Part shown: piece by piece, positions 1 to 10,382 of the stretch
Layout of the letters: every line of letters begins with the position of its first letter
Position numbering within the stretch: position 1 is the first letter of the stretch
Made by a program: the position numbers and the translations under genes
DNA from: JBCCDY01 sp039030555
Lineage (GTDB): Bacteria > Bacteroidota > Bacteroidia > Cytophagales > Cyclobacteriaceae
DNA: 64,000 nucleotides
Assembly (NCBI GenBank): GCA_039030555.1
Contig: JBCCDY010000016.1
Location: forward strand, 1-64,000
Direction of reading: 5' to 3'
The notes under the pieces: model-generated
Seen by the model: the letters and a program-made list of their open reading frames with translations, nothing else
Databases searched by the model: none
Told to the model about the DNA's origin: nothing

Positions 1-1
1 C

Positions 2-3000
2 ATGAGCGCAGATGGTCCTGATCCCAGCTGTGGGTCACCCGCCACCTCACCGGTTTCAAATGTTTGGTTTACCTTTGAGGCAACATCAGAGAATATCAGC
101 ATAAATTATGAAGGAGGTGTACGCCATAGGGTAGTGTTGTGGAATTCGGATCTTAATCCAATAGTATGTGAACGTAGCGGAGGTTCAAGTATAGAATTAG
201 GAAGCGTGAGCTTGGTTCCAGGCTCACAATATTACATTTCAGTAGACCCGTATGAGCTCGCAGGCTCATGGAGGCAGCCATTTGGGTTGAGTGTAACTAT
301 CGTTGAACCTGTAAATGAAGGTTCGGTACCAGATGCTCTGGAATTTTCAGCCTTGCGCGATCTTTATGAAAGTGCCGATGGAGCAAACTGGACGAACAAC
401 ACAGGATGGCCAACAACAGAAGCTGAGTGGGATGCTATTTCATCAATAGATCAGGTAGTAGGGTGGCATGGAATAACTGTGGAGGAAGGAGATGTAGTGG
501 AAATAAGTTTTGCAAACAATAATCTTGTAGGAAATATTCCGTCAACATTATCGAATTTGAAGAGTTTAGGCAAGCTTTCTTTTAAAACAGATGTAGGTAT
601 TTTATCCATTCCACTAACTATAGGGGAACTAGAGAACCTAGAGATACTTGAGCTATCGGGTCTTGGTATCTCTGAAATTCCGAATGAAATAGGTTCTTTA
701 CCTAACCTTAAAACGCTTCGAATAAACGGGCTGAACTCAAATATTACAGGAGAGCTTCCATTAAGTTTAGGAAACCTAAGTTCATTAGAAAACTTAAGCT
801 TAACCTATTTCTATGATGCTTTAGAATTCGATGGTAGCTTTCCATCTTGGCTACGAAATCTCATAAACCTTCAAAGATTGGATTTCTATGCTACAAATAT
901 TACAGGAGAAATTCCAGTATGGATAGATGAACTTAGTGAACTTGTGGACATTCAATTGTCCAGGTCAAACATACAAGGAGACCTACCTTCTTCTATTGGT
1001 AATCTGAATAAATTGAAAAATCTTTACTTGGCAGATAATAGCATTACAGGTACGATTCCTTCATCTTTAGCTTCTATACCAAGCTTATCTTTTTTTTATG
1101 CTTCTAATAATAATTTATCAGGTTCAGTTCCAACCGAATTCACGCAACAAGGTAGCCTAAGAAGGCTTTACTTATCAGGTAATAACCTGACCTCTTTTCC
1201 TGATTTTACGAGTCATCCTAATCCTGATTTGATACAAGTAAATATTTCGAATAATTATATATCTGAAAGCGAGATAGAAGCAAATAAGCCAGAAGGCAGC
1301 AGTGTTTTCAGTAATTTTATTTATTCACCTCAGAAAGAGTTCTATGAAATCAGCTGGACAGATCTGGAAGGAGTAGTTTTAAATCCTGATAATACCTTGA
1401 CCAAGACGACAGAGATAGGTTGGGGTAATTCAGGAGCAGCTTCGTACAATGCGTTATTGCCAGGGGAAGATGGGTGGATTGAGTTTGAGTATTCTAGTGA
1501 TTTACATACTAAGCAATTTGTAATAGGGCTGAGCGACAAAAATATAGATAATCAGGTCGCATCTATCGATTATGGTCTAAGACATTTAACAAATAGTTTT
1601 TCAATCTTTGAAAGTGGTAATCACAATATGGGGGGTATCGGGAATAGTGATGGCGATTACTTCCGAATTGAACGTGAAAGAGACTCTATAAAATATTATA
1701 AGAATGGGTGGGAAATACGAAAAATTTATGTGGACAACCAAAAACGTTTATCATTAGATGTTACCATAAATACATCAAATACAACACTTCCAAAGATCAT
1801 CACTTCATTTGATAGCCAGATCGAGTTAATAGAAGCTATTACTTCTGTGACTTCAGAAAATGGAGGAAGCATTTCTATTGTAGCAGGAGGCGGAACAACA
1901 CCCTATGCTTATAATTGGAGTAATGGAGCTACGACAGCTTCAATAAGCAATTTATCACCAGGAGATTATACGGTAACAGTTACAGATTCAGAAGGAAAAA
2001 CGATTACTGAAACTTACGTTTTAGGATATGAAATCAGCTGGACGGATTTAGAGGGGGTAAGTTTAAACTCGGACAATACCTTAACTAAGACAGTTTCAGG
2101 AAATAATTGGAATGCTGGAGCAGCCTCCTACAATGCTCTGTTACCTGGAGAAGATGGGTGGATCGAGTTTGAAGTAACAAGTGTACAAGTCGGAAAAAAT
2201 TTATCTATAGGCTTATCAGATGGTAATGCCAATAATCACCATAATTCAACTGATTATGCTTTTTATTTAAATAGCGTAAATAACAGGTTATTCAGATATG
2301 AACACGGAGTAAATCGCGGAGAGACCAAACAGTTTGCAGGTGATGTATTACGTATAGAGCGCAAAGCAGATACGATTTTATATTATAACAATAGGGAGGT
2401 ACTCAGGAAAATAGCAACAGATAATAGCAGACGATTATTAGTAGATGTATCAATCCTAAATGAAAATACCATAGCTCCAAGAGTTATAACCTCATTTGAT
2501 AATCAGGTTAAATTAACAGAAACGATTTCATCGGTAACTTCAGAAAATAGGGGAGGCATATCCATAGTTGCAGGCGGAGGAACAGCCCCTTATAATTACA
2601 CTTGGAGCAATGGGGCCACGTTGGCTTCAATCAATAATTTATCAGCAGGGAATTATACCGTAACGGTAACCGATTCAGAGGGAAAAGCCATCACTAAGAC
2701 TTATGCAGTAGGTTACGAAGTCAGCTGGACGGATTTAGAGGGTGTAAGTTTAAACTCGGACAATACTTTAACCAAGACAGTTTCAGGAAATAACTGGGAT
2801 GCCGGGGCAGCTTCCTATAATGCTTTATTGCCTGGGGAAGATGGCTGGATCGAGTTTGAAGTAACAAGTGTACAAGTCGGAAAAAATTTATCTATAGGCT
2901 TATCAGATGGTAATGCCAATAATCACCATAATTCAACTGATTATGCTTTTTATTTAAATAGTATAAATAACAGGTTGTTCAGATATGAACACGGAGTAAA

Positions 3001-4216
3001 ACGTGGAGAGACCAAACAGTTTGTTGGTGATGTAATACGTATAGAGCGCAAAGCAGATACGATTTTATATTATAATAATAGGGAGGTACTTAGGAAAATA
3101 GGAACAGATAGTGAAAGACGTTTGCTTGTTGATATATCAGTTAGTAGTGAAAACGGCATAGTCCCGAGAATTATCACTTCATTTGATTCGCAAGTTAAGT
3201 TAACAGAAACGATTACATCGGTAACCTCAGAAAATAGAGGAAGCATATCCATAGTAGCAGGAGGGGGAACAGCACCTTATAGTTATAATTGGAGTAATGG
3301 ATCACCATCGGCTTCAATTAGCAACCTACCCTCAGGAGATTATACGGTTACCGTCACCGATTCAGAAGGAAAAAGCATTACGCAAAAGTATTCAGTTGGG
3401 TATGAAGTCGGTTGGGTAGATTTAGAGGGAGTAGTTTTGAATCCGGATAATACATTGACAAAGACAGCTGCAGCAGGCTGGGGCAGTTCCGGGGCTGCTT
3501 CTAATAACAAACTGCTACCTGGGGAAGATGGCTGGATTCAATTTGAGATGAGTACCGAACAGGTAAATAAGAGTTTATTAATAGGACTGTCGTATATAAA
3601 TGAAGATTCAGATCAAAGCACAATAGATTATGGATTTCTTATAGCTAATGTGAATAGTGTTTTACGTCCTCGGGAGAATGGTGTTTATAAAGGACCTTCT
3701 TATTTTTCATATGCAGGTGATGTATTAAGGGTAGAGCGAAAAAGAGATAGCATTTATTATAAAAGCAATAATGAGATACTTTGGCAAACACGTACGGATC
3801 TGAACAATAGACTTTTGGTTGACATCTCGATTAACTCAGAAAATGCAACAACTCCAAAAATCATAACATCATTCTCCTCGACTGAAGATCGCGCACCTGG
3901 AGATTATTATTCTGTAGGAAGCGGTTTGTGGGGCGATAACATTTGGAGCCTCACCGATGGGGGCATACCAGTAGGCATAGAACCACCGGAAGGTTCATCC
4001 ATTTTTATTAAAGACCAACAGATCATTTTGGATAAAAACTATAATAGTGGAACCATTACCATAGAAAGTACGGGCCCAAGTACAAGTTTAGAACTTGAAC
4101 AAGCTAATCTTACCGTTGCAGGTAAGGTTAGTGTATTAGGGTCAACCCAAGAAGGAAGACCTTCCATCAAAGTAAAAGAAGGCTCTAGATTAATCGTAGT
4201 TGAGCCAAACCAATAA
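2..4216 (+). CDS. LRR and SprB-repeat surface adhesin, 5'-truncated by window edge
   Basis: The open frame runs from the window edge, so the ATG at base 2 is probably internal; the first residues read like the middle of a pre-peptidase-type beta domain. Residues about 120-430 are plant-type leucine-rich repeats (LxxLxLxxNxLxGxIP pattern). From about residue 449 a roughly 229-residue module is repeated three times and followed by a partial fourth copy. Each full module has a beta-sandwich-like part containing LLPGEDGWIEFE and ends in an SprB-like repeat (GGGTxPYxYxWSNG, then NLxxGxYTVTVTDSEGK) near residues 613, 842 and 1071. The end is a short beta-rich tail without a recognisable T9SS sorting domain. 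SprB repeats are known from gliding and surface adhesins of Bacteroidota, so a cell-surface or secreted role is inferred. It lies 36 nt upstream of the next large secreted-protein gene. Confidence 0.85.
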   Translation: MSADGPDPSCGSPATSPVSNVWFTFEATSENISINYEGGVRHRVVLWNSDLNPIVCERSGGSSIELGSVSLVPGSQYYISVDPYELAGSWRQPFGLSVTIVEPVNEGSVPDALEFSALRDLYESADGANWTNNTGWPTTEAEWDAISSIDQVVGWHGITVEEGDVVEISFANNNLVGNIPSTLSNLKSLGKLSFKTDVGILSIPLTIGELENLEILELSGLGISEIPNEIGSLPNLKTLRINGLNSNITGELPLSLGNLSSLENLSLTYFYDALEFDGSFPSWLRNLINLQRLDFYATNITGEIPVWIDELSELVDIQLSRSNIQGDLPSSIGNLNKLKNLYLADNSITGTIPSSLASIPSLSFFYASNNNLSGSVPTEFTQQGSLRRLYLSGNNLTSFPDFTSHPNPDLIQVNISNNYISESEIEANKPEGSSVFSNFIYSPQKEFYEISWTDLEGVVLNPDNTLTKTTEIGWGNSGAASYNALLPGEDGWIEFEYSSDLHTKQFVIGLSDKNIDNQVASIDYGLRHLTNSFSIFESGNHNMGGIGNSDGDYFRIERERDSIKYYKNGWEIRKIYVDNQKRLSLDVTINTSNTTLPKIITSFDSQIELIEAITSVTSENGGSISIVAGGGTTPYAYNWSNGATTASISNLSPGDYTVTVTDSEGKTITETYVLGYEISWTDLEGVSLNSDNTLTKTVSGNNWNAGAASYNALLPGEDGWIEFEVTSVQVGKNLSIGLSDGNANNHHNSTDYAFYLNSVNNRLFRYEHGVNRGETKQFAGDVLRIERKADTILYYNNREVLRKIATDNSRRLLVDVSILNENTIAPRVITSFDNQVKLTETISSVTSENRGGISIVAGGGTAPYNYTWSNGATLASINNLSAGNYTVTVTDSEGKAITKTYAVGYEVSWTDLEGVSLNSDNTLTKTVSGNNWDAGAASYNALLPGEDGWIEFEVTSVQVGKNLSIGLSDGNANNHHNSTDYAFYLNSINNRLFRYEHGVKRGETKQFVGDVIRIERKADTILYYNNREVLRKIGTDSERRLLVDISVSSENGIVPRIITSFDSQVKLTETITSVTSENRGSISIVAGGGTAPYSYNWSNGSPSASISNLPSGDYTVTVTDSEGKSITQKYSVGYEVGWVDLEGVVLNPDNTLTKTAAAGWGSSGAASNNKLLPGEDGWIQFEMSTEQVNKSLLIGLSYINEDSDQSTIDYGFLIANVNSVLRPRENGVYKGPSYFSYAGDVLRVERKRDSIYYKSNNEILWQTRTDLNNRLLVDISINSENATTPKIITSFSSTEDRAPGDYYSVGSGLWGDNIWSLTDGGIPVGIEPPEGSSIFIKDQQIILDKNYNSGTITIESTGPSTSLELEQANLTVAGKVSVLGSTQEGRPSIKVKEGSRLIVVEPNQ
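2161..2966 (+). repeat. Near-identical internal tandem repeat modules, 687-bp period
   Basis: Modules 2 and 3 of the adhesin share a run of more than 100 identical bases: about 2158-2273 matches about 2845-2960. The surrounding sequence of the same modules has diverged at many synonymous positions. The spacing is exactly 687 bp, or 229 codons, so the repeat is in frame. The local identity suggests recent duplication or gene conversion. Confidence 0.85.
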
Positions 4217-4252
4217 AGAATAATCAGGGAATTTTTAAGGAGATATCAAGAG

Positions 4253-6205
4253 ATGATGATCAGAAAGAAAATAGTTTTAAAAAGTATATCCATTTACCTC
4301 CTCTTGCAGATGATATTGGATATTACACTACCTACCATAAGCTATGCGCTAACCAGTGGTCCTACCGCTCCGGAAGCCACCAGCTTCGAACCAATTGATA
4401 CCACGGATATGGTTAATTTAATAACTGGTGACTTTACCTATAATACGCCTTTATTGGAAGTCCCCGGTCCTGCTGGAGGTTATCCTTTATCTTTATCTTA
4501 TCACGCTGGAATTCAATCACAGGAGGAAGCATCATGGGTAGGCTTGGGATGGACTCTGAATCCAGGCGCCATAACACGGTCAGTGAACGGCTATCCAGAT
4601 GACTTCAACATGGTTGAAAACACTGAAAGGCGATTCTGGGAAGGTGGAAAAACTACAACATGGAATGTTGGTGTGTCAGTTGGTATTGCTGGTGGGCCTT
4701 CAGTTAGTGCAGGATTGGCCTTCTCTCAAGATACTTATCAGGGCTTTGGGTGGGGTGGTAGCCTTGGTGTTAATGCAGGATTAGGAGAAAACGGAAGTGG
4801 ACCTTTAGGTGCTGGTGGATCAATTGGCATATCTCCATATGGCGGATTTTATGGAAGTGTCGGGGTTTCTGTAGGTAAGCCTATTGGTGAGAATTTAATT
4901 GGGAGTATCGGCGGAAGTATTGGTTTTAGCGGTAATGGAGTAAGTGGTGGAGCCTCAGGAGGAATCAGCTACAGCGTTCCCAACAAAAATGGGAGCAATG
5001 AAAAAGGGTTAAGAAATGGCAGGACAAGCGGGTCTCTTTTGGGAGCTTCAATATCTTCATCTCCCTCAGGAACATCAGGTGGAGTTGGAGTTGGTGGAGG
5101 CTCTACTGGGGTACATAATTCTAAATCAGGAATAGTGAGTACATCTTCGAAAAGTACTTCTGTAACCATTCCTACACCTTTTGGAATCAATTTCCGATTA
5201 GGAAAAACTACCGTAAGATACTGGATTGACCAAACAGCAAACGTAGGAGTGAACGGAACCTTACATTCACCTGTTACATTACCAGGAGAAAATGATGTCG
5301 CTTTTGATACTTATGATCTTCCAGACCCAAGCCGAAGTCTTGAAGATTTTGCAAATTCAGAGAAATCGATTGGAGGCACATTCCCTGATTATGATAATTA
5401 TTCAGTCAATGCCCAGGGTTTATCAGGAAACTTCAGACCTTATCATTTTCGCAAGGTATTGTACCGTCAGAATAAGGTAGATGATGCTTCCGAAGACCAG
5501 CTTGTTAAGAACTATAATATATCACCTCTTGGCTCCTCAGGAAGAAGTAGTGCTATTTTCAGGTTCATAGGTGATTTTTCAAACACACTCAGATATGAAG
5601 AGAATGATTTAGATGATTTTGGAACAACAAGAAAGTTTGAGTATGATTTCAACGAAGGCAGTTTGTACGAAGGAGAAAGACCGGGAGAACGCGATGGTTC
5701 AAAGCATATAGAATTTTTTACCAACGACGATATTATCAATGATAATGCTTCTGTTCTCAGATCTGGCTTCATTGATACTCGAAGTAAAGGCTTTTCCAGA
5801 AAGGCTAGTGGTGCTTTTAAAGAGCAGATTGGCTCTTTTAAGATTACAAATGAATCTGGAGTTACTTATCACTATTCCCTTCCGGCATATGTAAAAGATG
5901 AATATGTTTATTCTGAAAATACAGATGATAAGGATGTAGAAAGCTTTAATAATCTTTATAAAAAACATGGTTATGCTTACACCTGGTTTTTGACTGGAAT
6001 AACAGGACCGGATTTTGTCGACAGGAATTCAAATGGTTTTTTAGATGATACGGATTGGGGTTATTGGGTAAGATTTGATTATGGGTTATGGACGGATGAC
6101 TATGACTGGAGAAACCCCTCAAAAGGATTTCATAAAGATTTTGATACTGAGTATAGAAATTTCAGTAAGGGAAAAAAGGACGTATACTATTTAAATTATA
6201 TTTGA
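4253..6205 (+). CDS. SpvB/RHS-like secreted protein, N-terminal part (ends at in-frame TGA)
   Basis: This 650-residue frame starts with a hydrophobic export signal (residues about 8-32). It continues with the stretch containing DMVNLITGDFTYNTPLLEVPG and SLSYHAGIQ, which I recognise from the large Bacteroidota secreted proteins related to SpvB/RHS (YD-repeat) families. Residues about 130-300 are strongly glycine/serine-rich. The frame ends at TGA 6203-6205 inside a segment typical of this family (YYLNYI, stop, TKSHTALF). The same frame then stays open through 6206-6460 into the next entry, to 10363. The whole would be a 2036-codon gene broken by one stop at codon 651. The likely explanations are a nonsense mutation, a sequence error or readthrough; a truncated product is possible. 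An AAGGAG-like site lies just upstream of the start. Confidence 0.8.
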   Translation: MMIRKKIVLKSISIYLLLQMILDITLPTISYALTSGPTAPEATSFEPIDTTDMVNLITGDFTYNTPLLEVPGPAGGYPLSLSYHAGIQSQEEASWVGLGWTLNPGAITRSVNGYPDDFNMVENTERRFWEGGKTTTWNVGVSVGIAGGPSVSAGLAFSQDTYQGFGWGGSLGVNAGLGENGSGPLGAGGSIGISPYGGFYGSVGVSVGKPIGENLIGSIGGSIGFSGNGVSGGASGGISYSVPNKNGSNEKGLRNGRTSGSLLGASISSSPSGTSGGVGVGGGSTGVHNSKSGIVSTSSKSTSVTIPTPFGINFRLGKTTVRYWIDQTANVGVNGTLHSPVTLPGENDVAFDTYDLPDPSRSLEDFANSEKSIGGTFPDYDNYSVNAQGLSGNFRPYHFRKVLYRQNKVDDASEDQLVKNYNISPLGSSGRSSAIFRFIGDFSNTLRYEENDLDDFGTTRKFEYDFNEGSLYEGERPGERDGSKHIEFFTNDDIINDNASVLRSGFIDTRSKGFSRKASGAFKEQIGSFKITNESGVTYHYSLPAYVKDEYVYSENTDDKDVESFNNLYKKHGYAYTWFLTGITGPDFVDRNSNGFLDDTDWGYWVRFDYGLWTDDYDWRNPSKGFHKDFDTEYRNFSKGKKDVYYLNYI

Positions 6206-6460
6206 ACAAAATCACATACGGCTCTATTTTCAAAAGACATACGTTTTGATTCAAAAAGTATTGTTCCTGATTTTGATCCTGCCGTAATAACAACCGATGA
6301 CTCCGAGTTCGATAACCTATCGCCATTAATACCTAGAAGACCGGATCATCCCCGGAAAGGTGACCATGGAGTAGCAGCTACTGATAGAGGGGGGTTCACA
6401 AGTAAATCAATCTGTAGAGATGGGAGTAGCGCAGCGAATCCAAGGCACCCTAAAAGCCTG

Positions 6461-9400
6461 ATGAGATTAAATGATATTTATTTGATGCAGAATAAAGATT
6501 TGAGTGTGGTTGAAATAGATGATCTACTTGATAATTCAGGAAATGCATATCATCATGAAGAAACCCATTGTAGTGATCCGATAAGATATCATCTGGGAAA
6601 TAATGTAATTGATGTAGGTGATATAGATCTAGTGATAGAGAGTAATTCCGTTCGTTCGATCTCATTCGGAACGGACTATTCACTAACCCGGGGAATCCCT
6701 AACTCCTTTGTTTCAGCACTTGATTTAAGAGCAATTAATGGAACTGCTGGGGGTAGATTAACTTTAAACTCTATTAAGTTTTTTGGTAAAGCCCGCGAAT
6801 CTCTTATCCCAAAAACAACTTTTGAATATAGCGAAAACCCGGATTACGATGAAGATGCATTTGACATCTGGGGCTTTTATAAAAGCGATATTGATCCTGA
6901 TCTCTGTGAATTGAATGAGAGTGTGGGAAGAGCAGTATCTAGTGAATCTTCTACAAATACCGACGCATGGTCTCTTACAAAAATCAATTCTCCTCTAGGG
7001 GGAGCTATTGAAGTAGAGTACGAATCTGATGAATATCAGGTACCTGATGAATATAAATCTTATAGTGTTAGTGTAACGGGAGCTGAAATAGTGGAAGGAA
7101 CGACCTCTAGAGTTCGCCTGACATTTGATGAAGGTTTTATACCCAGTCAACACTATCAAATAAATGATGAAATAGACTTTATTTCTCTTGATAAAACTCG
7201 TATACAAGTATTTGACTATGCCAGGCTAAGTGCATTACCACCGGATGCAAATGTTATCTCCAACCTATCTTGCAACAACTTTAATGAAAACAATGATGAT
7301 ATCGTAAAAATCTCTGTTACCGATACAGAACCACTTTCGGTGACACAAGTTGAAACGACTGTAAAAACTGTTAACAGTAGCTATTTAGAAATTGACGATA
7401 TCGTATTGTTTGCAAAGCTTAAAGAAAGCCTGACATCTCTTTGTGAAGTTCCCAGCCCTATTCTATCCCCGGACTCCAATCCGGATGATTACGTTTGCGA
7501 TTATTTTGGATCCCATCCAAATGAAAGTTTTTGTAGTGTAGAAATTAGAACTGCACAGCATATTACTGGGAATATTACATTGGCGGGATCTAATAGCGAT
7601 ATTTTGGGAGGAGGTTTACGTGTCGCTAAAATTAGCGTGAAAGATCAGTTCAAGGAAAATTCTACAACTTATGAATATGAAGATGATGACGGTCATACCT
7701 CTGGTATCACATCATATGAGCCGGTAAAAATTGAGAAAATCCGGTTAGGTTCTGATGAAGTAGACCTAGCCAATTTGTCTGATGAATCAGACCCGAGAGT
7801 AATAGAATATGTTGGGTTAGTCTACGGAGAGCGTCAGGTACGGATTCTTGCCCATTCAAGAGATATTCCCGGGCCTGGAGTTTTCTATGGTAAGGTTACT
7901 GTAAAACAACAGTCCAGAGATCTGTCTTCCGGACTTAGTTATGAGCTTCCTCAATATTCTCAATACGAATTTGAAACTTTTAACCCTCTTTTTTACACCA
8001 TAAGAGATTTTGATTCTAATTCTAACAATAATTTTTCTCCAAACGATGGCTCGGCAGAGGGCATTTCATATACGGCCAGTTATTATGATAATGTCACCAT
8101 CAAAGATATGACTTCCAGAATTGGACTTTTGAAAAAAGTCTCTACATATAATACCAATGGTACTTTGCTCTCTGAGACCATAAATGAATACCTTCATGAT
8201 GATGATCAACTGGTTTCTCCGTTGACTGGTGATGAGGTAGAACGGGATGAGCATATTAATGATTTCAGAGGTTATATGGTTAATAACCACAGCGGTCAAG
8301 GATTAATTGATGAGACTTTCGCTAATGCCAGATTAATTCGAAAAGATGAAAACGATAATCTGGGTGGAAGTAGTATTGGTGTGGGAGAATACTATGTTCT
8401 TGCAGTAAAAAGTAAAAGAGAGTTTTACCCAACAATACAGCTGGGAACCAGAACTGTCAATTATACTACTGGAGTAGAATCAGTTAACAGAAATCTGGAA
8501 TATGATTTTTATTCTGGACAGGCTACAAGAACCCAGTATTTCGATAGCTACGGAAATTCTTATGTGAAGGAAACCACTCCAGCTTATAGAAAATATCCAC
8601 TGATGGGTCCCGGAGTTCGGGGGGGTAAGAATATGCTTATTCAGGAGGCTGAGACGAAGACATTTAAAACAGTTAGCAGTGAAAATTTGAATCCTGAATT
8701 TCTGGTATCAGCAAATATCCAGACATGGTCTGATGAAATAGACACAAATATTCCAGACCCAGTTACCGGGTCTGGTCTGATAAGTAACTATACCGACGGG
8801 CTTGGGCGAATTGCAGGATATAAAATTTCTGCCTCTGGAGATATTCAGGACAGGTCTTTTTCTACAACAATAGAAGAACAGGAGTATTTTTACAAGGTAG
8901 GCTCACCAATAGGTACCGAATTTTCTATTTTCTTTTTCGGAGGAGAGCCTGATGCAAATGGTTTGGTAACGTATAATGTTAATTTTAGAGAGTTTGTGCC
9001 CCAGGGAATATTCAAGAAACATCGCTCATTTTATTGGAAAGGAGATGATAGAAGCCTGGAACAGAATGGCTTATATCCAGTGGGTCAGTTTAGGGAATTT
9101 AATGCGTGGAATAAAGAGCAGATTCCATCTTCAGATCAATGGCAACAAACATCCGAGATTACAAAGTACGATGTCTATTCCCACGCTTTGGAAGCGAAAG
9201 ATATTAATGGAGATTATGCAGCAACTAAATTTGATAACGATAATAAGCATGTTTATGCTACTGTAGCCAATGCACATTATAATGAATTTGCTTACTCTGG
9301 AGCGGAAGATTTTATAAACGATCCGGAGGAGTTTGGTGGAGATATTCAGAGGGGAGTTGGAGCCATACTTTCAGAAGAATTCGGCTTCGCACCACATACA

Positions 9401-10363
9401 GGTACATATGTTATGGGTCTTACCCCGGACTCAAAGGGATTCATATTTCAAACTACGATAGAGGAAGCCAAGATATTTAGGATTAGTGCCTGGACTAATG
9501 ATGTAAACGGGAAAGTTTTTTATAAAATAGATAATGGTAGTGATCAATATATTTCCGTGGATGAAACCAAGAAATCGGGCGACTGGTACCTGATATCTGG
9601 AAATGTGACCATACCAGCCAATGCAACTGTTGAGTCAGGAGTAACGATGTTGGAAGGCACTATTGCCCTGTTTGACGATTTTCGTTTTCACCCTGTTGAT
9701 GCAGCGATGACTTCTTATGTTTATAATGAATGGGGGGAGCTTTCGCATATACTCGATCAGAACAATCTCTATACAAGATTTGAATATGATGAAATAGGAC
9801 GTTTAAAGGCCACCTTCAAAGAGACTTTTCAATATGGAGAGGTAGAAGTAAGCCGAAATGACTATCATTATAAAGGAAGCGAAGAACTAGATAACTTCCT
9901 GACAGGTACAATTAATACGAGCTCCGTTAACGATGTCTTCACAGTTAGCGATGTAATTAGTTTTAGCGTTCCGCTAAATAGAGAGCATCTTGACGGTTAT
10001 GGTTACAATTGGAATTTTGGTGATGGGAGTACCAGTAGTTCACCTAATCCTAATAAAAGCTATCCTATAAATGATTCATATCTTGTTAAGGTTAAAGTAA
10101 CCGAAAATTCGACCGGTCTTAGCTTCGAAACCAAAATAGAAGTTTCGGTTCTTCCGGATTGCCCTGATGAAGGGGAATTATTATCGCATGTTTGTGAATA
10201 CGACGATGAAGGCTGCTTGACAGGCAGAATAAGAGACAGAATGCACGATGGCCAATGCGGATTTTTTGATGGTGATTGGTATACACCTTCTGAGCCTGAA
10301 CTTCTTATTTTATGTCATGTGGATGATACTTGTCCTGCAAATGATTTGGAGCCTGATTTTTAA
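6461..10363 (+). CDS. SpvB/RHS-like secreted protein, C-terminal part (same frame as the preceding ORF)
   Basis: This frame is phase-identical to the 4253-6205 entry. Bases 6206-6460 are open in that frame and continue family-like sequence (SKDIRFDSKSIVPDFDP and onward), so the ATG at 6461 is probably not a natural start. The sequence is a long beta-rich protein with repeated motifs such as YNTNGTLLSETINEY. Near the end are YD-like repeats (YNEWGELSHILDQNN, FEYDEIGRLKATF, around whole-protein residues 1820-1860). A PKD-like domain (YNWNFGDGSTSSSPNPNKSY) follows around whole-protein residues 1900-1980. The tail is cysteine-containing and acidic. Without the N-terminal signal this half could not be exported, so it is either a pseudogene fragment or made by readthrough. 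The next RHS gene starts 20 nt downstream. Confidence 0.75.
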   Translation: MRLNDIYLMQNKDLSVVEIDDLLDNSGNAYHHEETHCSDPIRYHLGNNVIDVGDIDLVIESNSVRSISFGTDYSLTRGIPNSFVSALDLRAINGTAGGRLTLNSIKFFGKARESLIPKTTFEYSENPDYDEDAFDIWGFYKSDIDPDLCELNESVGRAVSSESSTNTDAWSLTKINSPLGGAIEVEYESDEYQVPDEYKSYSVSVTGAEIVEGTTSRVRLTFDEGFIPSQHYQINDEIDFISLDKTRIQVFDYARLSALPPDANVISNLSCNNFNENNDDIVKISVTDTEPLSVTQVETTVKTVNSSYLEIDDIVLFAKLKESLTSLCEVPSPILSPDSNPDDYVCDYFGSHPNESFCSVEIRTAQHITGNITLAGSNSDILGGGLRVAKISVKDQFKENSTTYEYEDDDGHTSGITSYEPVKIEKIRLGSDEVDLANLSDESDPRVIEYVGLVYGERQVRILAHSRDIPGPGVFYGKVTVKQQSRDLSSGLSYELPQYSQYEFETFNPLFYTIRDFDSNSNNNFSPNDGSAEGISYTASYYDNVTIKDMTSRIGLLKKVSTYNTNGTLLSETINEYLHDDDQLVSPLTGDEVERDEHINDFRGYMVNNHSGQGLIDETFANARLIRKDENDNLGGSSIGVGEYYVLAVKSKREFYPTIQLGTRTVNYTTGVESVNRNLEYDFYSGQATRTQYFDSYGNSYVKETTPAYRKYPLMGPGVRGGKNMLIQEAETKTFKTVSSENLNPEFLVSANIQTWSDEIDTNIPDPVTGSGLISNYTDGLGRIAGYKISASGDIQDRSFSTTIEEQEYFYKVGSPIGTEFSIFFFGGEPDANGLVTYNVNFREFVPQGIFKKHRSFYWKGDDRSLEQNGLYPVGQFREFNAWNKEQIPSSDQWQQTSEITKYDVYSHALEAKDINGDYAATKFDNDNKHVYATVANAHYNEFAYSGAEDFINDPEEFGGDIQRGVGAILSEEFGFAPHTGTYVMGLTPDSKGFIFQTTIEEAKIFRISAWTNDVNGKVFYKIDNGSDQYISVDETKKSGDWYLISGNVTIPANATVESGVTMLEGTIALFDDFRFHPVDAAMTSYVYNEWGELSHILDQNNLYTRFEYDEIGRLKATFKETFQYGEVEVSRNDYHYKGSEELDNFLTGTINTSSVNDVFTVSDVISFSVPLNREHLDGYGYNWNFGDGSTSSSPNPNKSYPINDSYLVKVKVTENSTGLSFETKIEVSVLPDCPDEGELLSHVCEYDDEGCLTGRIRDRMHDGQCGFFDGDWYTPSEPELLILCHVDDTCPANDLEPDF

Positions 10364-10382
10364 TATTTTAACAGTTATTACA

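Noticed and set aside
2161..2966. CRISPR-like repeats
   Set aside because: The repeats are 687 bp apart, in frame and code for protein modules; no short repeat-spacer pattern exists in the window.
6203..6205. TGA reassigned to tryptophan in this organism
   Set aside because: TGA ends many complete genes here, several with tight overlaps (16056-16058, 18876-18878, 63630-63632), so the standard bacterial code applies.
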